Assembly (NCBI RefSeq): GCF_019218755.1
Contig: NZ_JAHUWZ010000003.1
Span: 496,001-560,000 of the forward strand
Length of the DNA stretch: 64,000 bases
DNA from: Acidovorax sp. sif1233
Lineage (GTDB): Bacteria > Pseudomonadota > Gammaproteobacteria > Burkholderiales > Burkholderiaceae_C
Direction of reading: 5' to 3'
Below, piece after piece: positions 44,883 through 53,151 of this stretch. Every line of letters begins with the position of its first letter. Position 1 is the first letter of the stretch. Both the position numbers and the translations under genes were made by a program. Under the pieces are notes generated by a model. That model made no database searches. It had not been told where the DNA came from and was given only the letters and a program-made list of their open reading frames with translations.

Positions 44883-45994
44883 TTCGCGGGGGCCGCCGCC
44901 AGGCCGCGGACGGGGCCGATCGTCTGGTTCCACACCTGGGCGCAGCGCACCCCGCAGCGCTGCACCCAGCGCGGCAGCACGGTGGAGGCGAGGATCTCGT
45001 GCCGGTTGCGCTCGTCCTGCGACGACACCGGCACCACCACCATGCTGCCCTTGCGGCCCCCCACGCAGGCAGGGGCCCCACGGTTGCAGGCCATGCCATC
45101 GGAGGTCTCGCGCTCGGACTCTTCCCAGATGGCGGCCTCCAGCCTGGGCAGCTCGCGCCGCAGCAGCGCACGCAGGTCGGGCGGCAGCGCCTCCCAGGCG
45201 GCCTGGTTGGCGCCGAAGATGGCCAGCCCCCAGGTCACGGGCAGCGCATGCATGTGCGAGGTGATCGCGGGCAGGCCCAGGGTGTTGCCCGACATGGTGC
45301 CGGTGATCGCGCATTCCGTGTTGCCCGCGGTGAGGCTGGGCACGATCTGCGCGAAACCGGTGAGCACCGGCACGCCGCCCAGCGCCCCGACGAAATCGGC
45401 CTGCGTGGAGGAGGACACCCGGGTGCGGCGCCCCGCCAGGTCGGCCAGCGCGCGCAGCGGCTTCTTGCAGAACACCACCTGGGCGGGGTACACGTACACC
45501 GCCAGGGCCTCCACGCCATGCTGGTCGCGTAAGACCTTCTCCAGGTAGGGCCGGAATGCCGCCAGCGTGGACTTGAGCGTGGCGATGTCGGGATTGAGGC
45601 CGGCCAGGTCGGGCGCGGTGTACTCGGGGTACTGGGCCGTGAATGAGCTCATGAGCGTCGTGCCGAAAGGCACCACGCCCAGCTGCAGCAGGCGCAGCAT
45701 CTCGGCGCCGGGCACGCCGGCCCGGTCAAAGGGCACGATCTCGGCGTCGAACCGTCCGCCGCTCATGCGCAGCAGCTCCTTCGTCCAGAACGGCTCCTCC
45801 TGGCGGGTGTACTGGTTGATGCCCGCCAGGCCGCCCACGATGCGCAACTTGTAGGGCGCTGCGGCGGCCGTCGCCGGGGGCGCGGCCGTCTGGCCCATGG
45901 CCTGGGGCAGGCCGCCCAGCGCCGCGCATGCCGCGCACAGCAGCACCGCGGCGCGGCGGCGAAGGCGAAACCTCAGAGCGGGCATGGGCTGCAT
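44879..45994 (-). CDS. TRAP-type (DctP/TAXI-like) periplasmic binding protein
   Basis: About 371 residues. A basic start (RFRLRRRAAVLLCAACAALG) gives a signal peptide. The mature protein resembles DctP-family TRAP binding proteins: an early KLRIVGG strand, the GRFDAEIVPFDRAGVPGAEM segment, PLRALADLAGRRTRVSSS and the C-terminal ASTVLPRWVQRC helix. No DctQ/DctM membrane genes lie nearby. It is coupled to a GGDEF-EAL gene by a 4-base overlap, so it may act as a ligand sensor rather than a transporter part. Start is uncertain: ATGs at 45994, 45985 and 46036 are possible. Confidence 0.8.
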   Translation of the reverse strand: MQPMPALRFRLRRRAAVLLCAACAALGGLPQAMGQTAAPPATAAAAPYKLRIVGGLAGINQYTRQEEPFWTKELLRMSGGRFDAEIVPFDRAGVPGAEMLRLLQLGVVPFGTTLMSSFTAQYPEYTAPDLAGLNPDIATLKSTLAAFRPYLEKVLRDQHGVEALAVYVYPAQVVFCKKPLRALADLAGRRTRVSSSTQADFVGALGGVPVLTGFAQIVPSLTAGNTECAITGTMSGNTLGLPAITSHMHALPVTWGLAIFGANQAAWEALPPDLRALLRRELPRLEAAIWEESERETSDGMACNRGAPACVGGRKGSMVVVPVSSQDERNRHEILASTVLPRWVQRCGVRCAQVWNQTIGPVRGLAAAPAK

Positions 45995-46391
45995 GGGGGG
46001 TTCTGGTACTGCAGCCCGCACGCGGAGCGAGGCCATGAACGGAGCGCCTTCGCGCCCTGGGCGCGGCGAAACCCACAGCGGTATCGGCGGATACCGCATG
46101 GATTCGCAACGCTGCCCGGGAGGGGAGTGCGCAGTGTCATGTTCCGGTGCTTTCGGGTTGGAGGACTGGGGGCCCCATTCTTCACCAAGTTTTTCCACCC
46201 GGAGGAAAAGCTGTCGGCAAAATGCCACGAGGTACCGCCGCAGAACCTGCCGCGCGCACAAGAACCCACCGCCCGCGGGTGGCCGGAAAGCACCCCGCGC
46301 CGCCCCCTCCAGCACGCAGCCCGGGCGCGCCAGCAGCGTTTTCGACGCGCAGGCTCAGGCAGGCGCCTGCGCCGCCGCCCGGATCAGAAGG
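45995..46391. other. Gene-free stretch between the TRAP-type gene and the SDR gene
   Basis: About 400 bases with no supportable gene; both neighbours run on the minus strand. Just past the SDR stop the minus strand can form a hairpin GCGCAGGC/GCCTGCGC with a 10-base loop and no T-run. The promoter of the binding-protein/GGDEF-EAL operon should lie here, but I see no clear sigma-70 pair. Confidence 0.4.
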
Positions 46392-47222
46392 TCAGAAAGT
46401 GCCCTGGTAGGCGCCGCCGTCCGCCAGCACGTTCTGCCCCGTCATGTAGCCCGCCTGCTGGCTGCACAAGAACGCGCAGATGGCTCCGAACTCCTGGGCC
46501 GTGCCGTAGCGCCCGACCGGAATCTGCGCCTGCTGGGCGCTGCGCACGTCGTCCACGCTCTTGCCGGCCTTGCTGGCGGCCGCGTTCACGGTGGCGGCGA
46601 GCCGGTCGGTGTCGAACTTGCCGGGCAGCAGGTTGTTGATGGTCACGCCGCGCGCGGCGATCTTGCTGCGCGAGACGCCGGCCACGAAGCCGGTGAGCCC
46701 GCTGCGCGCGCCGTTGGACAGGCCCAGGATGTCGATGGGCGCCTTCACGGCGCTGGAAGTGATGTTGACGACGCGGCCAAAGCCCCGTGCGGCCATGCCG
46801 TCCACCGTGGCCTTGATCAGTTCGATGGGGGTGAGCATGTTGGCGTCCACGGCCTTGATCCATGCGTCCCGGTCCCAGTCGCGGAAGTCGCCCGTGGGGG
46901 GGCCGCCGGCATTGGTCACCACGATGTCGAAGTCACGCCCTGGCCCGCCGGCCACGGAGAACACGGCCTCCCTTCCGGGGGCGGTGGTGATGTCGGCGGC
47001 CACGGCCAGCACCCGTGGCTTTGGCTGATTCTGCCCGCCAGCGCTAGAATTTTGTGCGGCTTCAGCTATCAATTGAGTAGCAGCCTGATCGAGGGCGTCC
47101 GCATTGCGGGCGTTGATGACCACATTGACGCCCTCGCGCACCAGGGCCAGCGCACAGCCGTAGCCCAGGCCCTTGCTCGCGCCGCACACCAGCGCCCATT
47201 TGCCTGCGATACCCAAATCCAT
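46392..47222 (-). CDS. Atypical short-chain dehydrogenase/reductase
   Basis: A 276-residue SDR with the cofactor motif GASKGLG (14-20), NAG (104-106) and a C-terminal GGAYQGTF end. The catalytic YxxxK is absent: where it should be, the protein has LGLSNGARSGL, so Tyr becomes Ser169 and Lys becomes Arg173 by alignment to FabG, while the serine pair S156-S157 stays. This resembles the LSN-type SDR subgroup. The reaction is unknown and may not be classical oxidoreduction. GGAG lies 9 bases before the ATG. Residues about 45-68 come from an interspersed repeat. It diverges from an SH3-like gene. Confidence 0.85.
   Translation of the reverse strand: MDLGIAGKWALVCGASKGLGYGCALALVREGVNVVINARNADALDQAATQLIAEAAQNSSAGGQNQPKPRVLAVAADITTAPGREAVFSVAGGPGRDFDIVVTNAGGPPTGDFRDWDRDAWIKAVDANMLTPIELIKATVDGMAARGFGRVVNITSSAVKAPIDILGLSNGARSGLTGFVAGVSRSKIAARGVTINNLLPGKFDTDRLAATVNAAASKAGKSVDDVRSAQQAQIPVGRYGTAQEFGAICAFLCSQQAGYMTGQNVLADGGAYQGTF
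47021..47090 (-). repeat. Interspersed TAGCTG-type repeat, copy h (inside the SDR gene)
   Basis: Minus strand: GGCTGCTACTCAATTGATAG then CTGAAGCCGCACAAAATTCT, AGCGCTGGCGGGC and AGAATCAGCC. The GATAGCTGnnnCCGC core and a second TAGCGCT are visible. It adds about 17-24 residues to the SDR relative to relatives. Confidence 0.7.
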
Positions 47223-47290
47223 AACAATCTCCGGTTCTGACGGCTGCACCCTGCGGCCTTTGAAAACCATCATACGTGGAGAGTTGCAAG

Positions 47291-47902
47291 ATGAACTGGC
47301 TGCACCGCGGAGCCCTTGCCGCCTGGCTGGCATTGGCCGCATTGGCGCCCCTGGGCGCGCAAGCGCAGGAGTCCGCCGTGGTCAAGCGCGCCACGCAACT
47401 GCGCGACACCCCCGCCGACACTGGCGCGAGCGTGGCGCCCCTGGAGGCCAACACCGTGGTCACCCGCAGCAACGAGCGCAAGGGCCCCTGGACCCGGGTG
47501 AGCACGCCGCAGGGCGCGACGGGCTGGGTGCACATGTTCGACCTGGGTCCGCAGTCGGGCTCGGCCGCGCCTTCCAGCAACGCGGCCACGAGCGGCCTGC
47601 GGGGCCTGGGCGGTCTGTTCGGCGGCAACAGCGGCCCCACGACCACGGCCACATCCACCGTGGGCATCCGCGGCCTGGGCGCCGAAGACATCGCCAACGC
47701 GCAGCCCAACCCGGCCGCCGTCGGCCAGGCGGAGGGCCTGCGGGTGAATGCGGACCAGGCACGCCAGTTCGCGACCACCGCCTCCCTGCAGCCACGCGCC
47801 GTGCCGCCACTGGCGGCGCCCCAGCGTCCGTCATCCAGCGGCAGCCCGGGAGCCACGGGCTCCTCGGCCAATCCTTCCGACCCCAACTTCAGCCCCAACT
47901 GA
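47291..47902 (+). CDS. Exported SH3-like (bacterial SH3) domain protein
   Basis: A 203-residue secreted protein. Signal peptide about 1-26 (AAWLALAALAPLGAQAQ); one bacterial SH3-type domain (about 30-85: TQLRDTPADTGASVAPLEAN, then GPWTRVSTPQGATGWVHMFD), then a Gly/Thr/Ser/Pro-rich tail. Such domains bind peptidoglycan or peptide ligands. The ATG at 47291 follows GGAGAG; a GTG five codons earlier is possible. It is 11 bases ahead of an M48 protease, so the two likely act together in the periplasm. Confidence 0.85.
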   Translation: MNWLHRGALAAWLALAALAPLGAQAQESAVVKRATQLRDTPADTGASVAPLEANTVVTRSNERKGPWTRVSTPQGATGWVHMFDLGPQSGSAAPSSNAATSGLRGLGGLFGGNSGPTTTATSTVGIRGLGAEDIANAQPNPAAVGQAEGLRVNADQARQFATTASLQPRAVPPLAAPQRPSSSGSPGATGSSANPSDPNFSPN

Positions 47903-47913
47903 GGAAAGCCGCC

Positions 47914-48960
47914 ATGCGACTGCCCTTTTCCCCTGCCTGCACGCGGCCGCTGGCCGCTGCGTGCACCGCCCTGGCGCTCACCCTGGTGCCGGTCTGCGGC
48001 CATGCCCAGAACGTGATGAACCTGCTCAACTCGCTCGGTGGAGGCACCAGCAGCAGCGGTGGCGGCCTGCTGGGCGCCGTCACCGGCGGCGGCGGCAATG
48101 CCGCCCGGGGCGACGACCTCATCAGCCTGCTCACGCGCTCGGTGGAGAGCATCGACGAGCCGAAAGAGATTGAAATCGGCCGCCAGCTCGCCGCCGTGCT
48201 GCTGGGCAGCAAACCACTGCACCCGGACATGGCCCTGCAGCGCTATGTGAACAACCTCGGGCGCTGGATCAGCCTGCAGTCCGAGCGCCCCCATCTTCCC
48301 TGGACCTTCGTCGTGCTGGACGATCCCGGGTACAACGCATTCGCCGCGCCGGGGGGCTACGTGTTCGTGACCAAGGGGCTGATCGACCGCTGCGCGGACG
48401 AGGCCGAACTGGCGGGCATCCTCGCCCACGAAATCACGCACGTCACCGCCAGGCACCACCTGCACGCCATGCGCAAGACCGCGCAGTCCGGCATGTTCAC
48501 GCAGCTGGTGGCGTCGCAGATCAAGACCAACGCCGTGGGGAACCTGGTGGCCTCGCAGTTCCTCGCCCTGGGCCGCAACCTGTATGCGCGCGGCCTGGAC
48601 CAGGCCGACGAGTACGACGCGGACCGCACCGGCGTGGCCCTGGCCACGCGCGCGGGCTTCGATCCGTATGGGCTGGTGGCGGTGCTGCAGCAGCTGCGCA
48701 CGGCCGCGCCCGACAACCCCATGTTCACGCTGGCCCTGGCCACCCATCCGCCCGCCCAGGCACGGCTGGAGCAACTGGAACTGGCCATGGGCAAGAACCT
48801 GGATGGCTTCATGGGCGTGGCGCCCGTCACGGTGGCGCAGCGCCTCAACCCCCAGCCTTCGGCGGCCTCTGGCCCCGCCGCCGCGGTGCCAGGCGCGGTG
48901 AATCCGGCGGCGGCGCCCGCCCGCAAGCCCGCGCCGCCCGCGCGGAAAAAGACCTCGTAG
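47914..48960 (+). CDS. Periplasmic M48-family zinc protease
   Basis: A 348-residue exported protease. Signal peptide about 1-31, then a Gly/Ser-rich linker (about 40-65) and the M48 catalytic domain: HEITH at 172-176 and the downstream DEYDADRTG ligand segment near 228. The C-terminus is Pro/Ala/Lys-rich and disordered. Of the Loip/BepA-like type, probably in outer-membrane or envelope protein quality control. AGGAAAG precedes the ATG at 47914. Forms an operon with the SH3-like gene. Confidence 0.9.
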   Translation: MRLPFSPACTRPLAAACTALALTLVPVCGHAQNVMNLLNSLGGGTSSSGGGLLGAVTGGGGNAARGDDLISLLTRSVESIDEPKEIEIGRQLAAVLLGSKPLHPDMALQRYVNNLGRWISLQSERPHLPWTFVVLDDPGYNAFAAPGGYVFVTKGLIDRCADEAELAGILAHEITHVTARHHLHAMRKTAQSGMFTQLVASQIKTNAVGNLVASQFLALGRNLYARGLDQADEYDADRTGVALATRAGFDPYGLVAVLQQLRTAAPDNPMFTLALATHPPAQARLEQLELAMGKNLDGFMGVAPVTVAQRLNPQPSAASGPAAAVPGAVNPAAAPARKPAPPARKKTS

Positions 48961-49015
48961 CGGAGCGGTGCCCGGGGCCCCCAAAAGGTGTGCCCGCGCG
49001 GCGGGACAACAAGAA

Positions 49016-49042
49016 AAAAGGGCAGCGCGCGCTGCCCTTTTC
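49016..49042. terminator. Bidirectional terminator after the M48 gene
   Basis: AAAAGGGCAGC and GCTGCCCTTTT pair around a 4-base GCGC loop, giving T-runs on both strands. It serves the convergent M48 and DMT permease genes. Confidence 0.9.
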
Positions 49043-49111
49043 CATGCCCGACAGCGCCCCTCCCCCCGGCCGTATGGCGTGGCATTCGGAGCACCACGGC
49101 AAGGGCCTTCA

Positions 49112-50059
49112 TCAGGCCTGCTGGCGGCGCGCGAGCTGCGTGAACACGAAAATGCCGGCGATGACCAGCGCCGTGCCCGCGGCCACCCACACCGTGAAGG
49201 GTTCGCCCAGGATCCAGACACCCATGAGGATGGTGGACAGCGGCCCCACCATGCCGGTCTGCGCGGTCATGCCGGCGCCCACGCGCTCGATCGCCATCAT
49301 CACCATGAGCACGGGCGCGGCCGTGCACAGCGTGGCGTTGAGCACCGACAGCCAGATCACCTCGGGCGCCACCACGGCCGCGCTGAAGGGCCGCAGCACC
49401 ACGAACTGCAGCAGGCAGCACAGGCACGCCACCGTGGTGGCCAGCCCCACCAGCCGCAACGACCCCAGGCGCCGCACCAGCTCGCCGCTGTAGACCAGGT
49501 AGATGGCATAGCTCACCGCGCTCAGGAACACCAGCAGGGTGCCCCAGGCCGCATCGGCGCCCTGCAGGTTGGCCTCGTGGCCAAACACCAGCACCACGCC
49601 GCAGTAGCTGATCAGCATGCCCACGGCCTGGCCCCAGTGGATGCCGCGCCGGTACAGCACCCAGCCGAGCATCACCACCAGCGTGGGGTTCAGGTACAGG
49701 ATGAGGCGCTCCAGGCTGGCGCTGATGTAGGCCAGCCCCGCGAAGTCCAGAAAGCTCGCCAGGTAGTAGCCCGTGAGCCCCAGGCCCAGCACGCCCAGCC
49801 AGTCCTTGCGCGACAGGGGCGGCTTGCCCCGGCTGGCCCACCAGGCCATCACGGCGAAGATGGGCAGCGCAAACAGCATGCGGTACATGATGAGCGTGAC
49901 CGCGTCCACTCCGTAGCGGTACGCGAGCTTGACGATGATGGCCTTGCCGCTGAAGGCGATGGAGCCCAGCAGGGCGAGCAACAGGCCGGTTGCTACATTT
50001 TTTCTAGCTGCTAGCGCTTGTACTGATTGGGCTGGAGGCACTTTTTTCTCAAATCTCAT
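49112..50059 (-). CDS. EamA/DMT family transporter coupled to gamma-glutamyltransferase
   Basis: A 315-residue DMT permease with about ten transmembrane helices in two EamA halves (first half motif FSGKAIIVKLAYRYGVDAVT, second half GMTAQTGMVGPLSTILMG). The ATG overlaps the ggt stop by one base (TGATG), so ggt and this gene are translationally coupled; the permease may move amino acids or peptides released by the enzyme. Residues about 4-24 (EKKVPPAQSVQALAARKNVA) are encoded by an interspersed repeat, so the N-terminal tail before the first helix is repeat-derived. Confidence 0.88.
   Translation of the reverse strand: MRFEKKVPPAQSVQALAARKNVATGLLLALLGSIAFSGKAIIVKLAYRYGVDAVTLIMYRMLFALPIFAVMAWWASRGKPPLSRKDWLGVLGLGLTGYYLASFLDFAGLAYISASLERLILYLNPTLVVMLGWVLYRRGIHWGQAVGMLISYCGVVLVFGHEANLQGADAAWGTLLVFLSAVSYAIYLVYSGELVRRLGSLRLVGLATTVACLCCLLQFVVLRPFSAAVVAPEVIWLSVLNATLCTAAPVLMVMMAIERVGAGMTAQTGMVGPLSTILMGVWILGEPFTVWVAAGTALVIAGIFVFTQLARRQQA
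49989..50050 (+). repeat. Interspersed TAGCTG-type repeat, copy i (DMT permease N-terminus)
   Basis: GTTGCTACATTTTTTCTAGC then TGCTAGCGCTTGTACTGATT, GGGCTGGAGGCACTTTTTTC. One of the best copies: the full GCTAC-spacer-TAGCTGCTAGCGCTTGT-CTGATTG arrangement. Translated antisense to the repeat orientation. Confidence 0.8.
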
Positions 50060-51681
50060 CAATAGCCGGCCACCTGGCCATCGCGGCGCGGATCGCTGGC
50101 GGCCAGGTAGCCCTGCACCTTGGGGTCGCCCATGCGCCAGATGAACTGGCCGGCACCGAAGTCCTGGTAGGAGTCCTGCAGCACCTCCATCTGGTGCCCC
50201 AGGCCGAGCAACCCCTGCACCGTGGCGGCGGGCATGGCGGCCTCGACGTTGATCGACAGCCCTTCGTTGAAGCGCCAGCGCGGCGCATCACAGGCCGCCT
50301 GCGGGTTCTGGCCATAGTCCAGCATGCGCACCAGGGTCTGCAGGTGGCCCTGGGGCTGCATGTTGGCCCCCATCACGCCGTAGCTCATCACGGGCTGGCC
50401 GTTCTGCGTGAGGAAGGCGGGGATGATGGTATGAAACGGCCGCTTGCCCGGCGCCACCAGATTGGCGGAATTGGGGCCATCGGGGTCGGTGCTGAACGCC
50501 TGGCCCCGGTTCTGCAGACTGATGCCGAACGTGGGCTCCACGCAACCCGAGCCAAAGCCCATGTAGTTGCTCTGGATGAAGCTCACCATCATGCCGTTCT
50601 CGTCGGCCGCGGTCAGGTAGATCGTGCCGCCCTTGGCCGGATTGCCCGCCCCGAAATCCTGCGCCTGCTTCATGTCGATCAGTTTGGCACGGGATGCCAG
50701 GTACGCGTCATCGAGCATTTGGGCGGGTGTCACCTCCATGGACGATGGCTCGGCCACGTAGCGGTACACATCGGCGAACGCGAGTTTCATCGCCTCGATC
50801 TGCAGGTGCTGGGACGCAGTGCCATCCACGGGCAGGCCCGCCAGATCGAACTGGTCGAGGATGCCCAGCGCGATGAGGGCGGCGATGCCCTGCCCGTTGG
50901 GCGGAATCTCGTGCAGCGTGTGGCCCCGGTAGTTGCGGGCCATGGGGGTGACCCATTCGGGCCGGTGCGCCGCCAGATCCGCCAGCGCCAGGCTGCCGCC
51001 CTGGGCCTGCGAGAAGGCCACCAGCGCCTGGGCGATTTCGCCCGTGTAGAACGCCTGCCCCCGCGTGGCGCCGATGGCGCGCAAGGCACGCGCAGCCGCC
51101 GCGAACTGGAACAGCTCACCCACCCGCGGCGCGCGCCCCCAGGGCATGAAGCTCTGCGCAAACCCTGGCTGCGACTGCAGCTCGGGCACGGCGGCGGCCC
51201 ATTTCTGCTGCACCACCACCGGCACCAGGTAGCCGCGCTCGGCGATCTCGGCGGCGGGCTCCATCAGGTCGGCAAAAGGCAGCTTGCCAAAGCGCTCGGA
51301 CAGGGCCACCCAGGCGCTGACGGCGCCCGGCACGGTGACGGCATCCATGCCGCGCCGGGGCGGCGTCGCCTGCTCCCTGCCGTAGCGGCTGTGAAAGTAC
51401 CCGGGCGTCCAGGCGGCGGGCGCGCGGCCCGAGGCGTTGAGCCCCTGCAAGGCCTGCCCGTCCCAGAGGATGCAGAACGCATCGCTGCCCAGGCCATTGC
51501 TCACGGGCTCGCAGATCGTCATGGCAGCGGCCGCCGCCACGGCCGCATCGACGGCATTGCCGCCCTGCTGCAGCATGCGCAAGCCCGCCTGGGCAGCCAG
51601 CGGGTGGGACGTGGAAACGACATTGCGCGCAAACACCGGCAGGCGGGTGCTGGCATAGGAAGAGGTGTAGCTGAACGGCAT
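50059..51681 (-). CDS. ggt: Gamma-glutamyltransferase family protein
   Basis: A 540-residue N-terminal-nucleophile hydrolase precursor. The self-cleavage/catalytic Thr is T353 in KGGTIYLTAADENG, dividing a ~350-residue large chain from the small chain; the glutamate-binding SNYMGFGSG and the glycine-rich PGKRPFHTIIPAFL segments follow. No signal peptide is visible (MPFSYTSSYASTRLPVFARN), so unlike E. coli Ggt it seems cytoplasmic, as in the YwrD/cephalosporin acylase-like subgroup. It ends in a 1-base overlap with a DMT permease. Substrate may be glutathione or other gamma-glutamyl compounds. Confidence 0.88.
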   Translation of the reverse strand: MPFSYTSSYASTRLPVFARNVVSTSHPLAAQAGLRMLQQGGNAVDAAVAAAAAMTICEPVSNGLGSDAFCILWDGQALQGLNASGRAPAAWTPGYFHSRYGREQATPPRRGMDAVTVPGAVSAWVALSERFGKLPFADLMEPAAEIAERGYLVPVVVQQKWAAAVPELQSQPGFAQSFMPWGRAPRVGELFQFAAAARALRAIGATRGQAFYTGEIAQALVAFSQAQGGSLALADLAAHRPEWVTPMARNYRGHTLHEIPPNGQGIAALIALGILDQFDLAGLPVDGTASQHLQIEAMKLAFADVYRYVAEPSSMEVTPAQMLDDAYLASRAKLIDMKQAQDFGAGNPAKGGTIYLTAADENGMMVSFIQSNYMGFGSGCVEPTFGISLQNRGQAFSTDPDGPNSANLVAPGKRPFHTIIPAFLTQNGQPVMSYGVMGANMQPQGHLQTLVRMLDYGQNPQAACDAPRWRFNEGLSINVEAAMPAATVQGLLGLGHQMEVLQDSYQDFGAGQFIWRMGDPKVQGYLAASDPRRDGQVAGY

Positions 51682-51732
51682 CGGGCCATTATCTGCCGCT
51701 GCCGGCGGCTGCGCCCCGCCCCCTGCGCGGCT

Positions 51733-53031
51733 TCAATGGCGCTTGCGGAACACCTTGTGGTGCAGCCTTCGCAGAGACCACCAGACGCCCACGGCCACCA
51801 CTGGAATCGCAATGGCGGCCGTCGTCTCGGGGGAAAGCGGCCAGCCCAGCTTCTGCGCTCCCTTGGCCAGGTAGCTCACCAGGCCAACGATGTAGTACGT
51901 GATCGCCGCCACCGAGAGGCCTTCCACCGTGGACTGCATCTGGAGCTGCAGGTCCTGGCGGTGGTTCATCGTGGTCAGCAGCGCCTGGCTGCTTTGCTGC
52001 TGCTCGATCTCCACCCGGGTGCGCAGCAGGTTGCTCATGCGCGAGACGCGCTGCGACAGCGCATCCTGCCGGCGGGTCGCCCACTCGCAGGTGCTGCGCG
52101 CGGGCGTGAGGCGCCGGTCCATGAACTCGCGGATGGTCTGCATGCCCGCCAGGCGCGATTCGGCGATGTCCTCGATGCGGCGGTCCAGCAGCTCGAAGTA
52201 GGCACTGCTGGCCGAGAAACGCGAGTGCGTGGCGGCGTACTGGCTTTCCACCTGCCCGGCCAGCCGGGTCAGGCGGTCCAGCAGCACGGGCTCGGCATCG
52301 CGGTTGGCGGTGCGGATGGCGTCGGCCAGCTCGGCCAGCTCACGTTCGGCGAACGCCAGCACGCTGGCCGCCTCGCGCGCCGCGGGCAGGCCCAGCAGGG
52401 CCGCCATGCGGTAGGTCTCGATTTCGAGCAGGCGCTGCACCAGCCGCCCCAGGCGGCGCTGCGTCATGCCCCCCGCAAGCAGCACCATGCGCGAGAAACC
52501 GTCGGCATGGATGGCGAAGTCGGTGTAGACCTCGCCATGCCCGTCGGCCACGGTGGAGGCCACCAGCGTGTCCTCGTGCAGCACGTGCTTGACCAGCGAG
52601 CCTGAGCCAAAGGTGTGCGTGGGCAGCACCCAGAGATTCAGGCTGCACAGGCATTGCCCGGGCAGGGCCGCCAGCCACTCGCGGGGCACGGCATCCACCG
52701 CGCTGGCGGGCTCCCGCTCGCCGAAGGCATCCGCCGTCGCGGGCACCATGAAAGTCCAGGAGACGAACTCGGTGTGCAGCTCCCACCGCATGCGGTAGGC
52801 GCCCAGGTCCATGCGCAGGTGTGTGGTGTGCGCATCGGGCAGGGCCATGTGGTGGTCGCGCAGGAGGGCGGCGACATGGGCCCGGCTCGCTTCGCGCCCG
52901 GCCGCATCGGCCAGCATCACGATGTGCGCGATGGCCAGGGGGGCCGTCATGGCCTCGGGCGGGCGGGCGTGGATTTCGTTGTGCAGCATCGCCCGGTGGG
53001 GATGCTGCGGCAGATGGAATGGAGTGGACAT
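51733..53031 (-). CDS. DUF3422 family membrane protein
   Basis: A 432-residue protein of the DUF3422 family. The N-terminal soluble region carries the family pattern HNEIHARPPEAM (residues about 17-28) and MRWELHTEFVSWTFM; the middle is a long alpha-helical, coiled-coil-like region; two transmembrane helices close the protein (about 373-392 and 400-420), with a basic tail RRLHHKVFRKRH. Function is unknown. AGAGG at good spacing supports the ATG at 53031. It lies between ggt and the tctBA terminator. Confidence 0.88.
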   Translation of the reverse strand: MSTPFHLPQHPHRAMLHNEIHARPPEAMTAPLAIAHIVMLADAAGREASRAHVAALLRDHHMALPDAHTTHLRMDLGAYRMRWELHTEFVSWTFMVPATADAFGEREPASAVDAVPREWLAALPGQCLCSLNLWVLPTHTFGSGSLVKHVLHEDTLVASTVADGHGEVYTDFAIHADGFSRMVLLAGGMTQRRLGRLVQRLLEIETYRMAALLGLPAAREAASVLAFAERELAELADAIRTANRDAEPVLLDRLTRLAGQVESQYAATHSRFSASSAYFELLDRRIEDIAESRLAGMQTIREFMDRRLTPARSTCEWATRRQDALSQRVSRMSNLLRTRVEIEQQQSSQALLTTMNHRQDLQLQMQSTVEGLSVAAITYYIVGLVSYLAKGAQKLGWPLSPETTAAIAIPVVAVGVWWSLRRLHHKVFRKRH

Positions 53032-53091
53032 GCGGACCTCTGCCCGCGATTGTCCACTGGCGCCGAGGGTGCGCAGGCCCCCGGGCTCTCC

Positions 53092-53118
53092 AAAAAACAA
53101 CGGCACCCGAAGGTGCCG
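53092..53118 (-). terminator. Rho-independent terminator of tctBA
   Basis: On the minus strand CGGCACC and GGTGCCG close a UUCG tetraloop, and the stem is followed by TTGTTTTTTGG. It lies about 35 bases after the tctA stop and 60 bases before the DUF3422 start. Confidence 0.92.
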
Positions 53119-53151
53119 CTGTTCTGGAGTCGGATGGAAAAAGAGGTGCGA

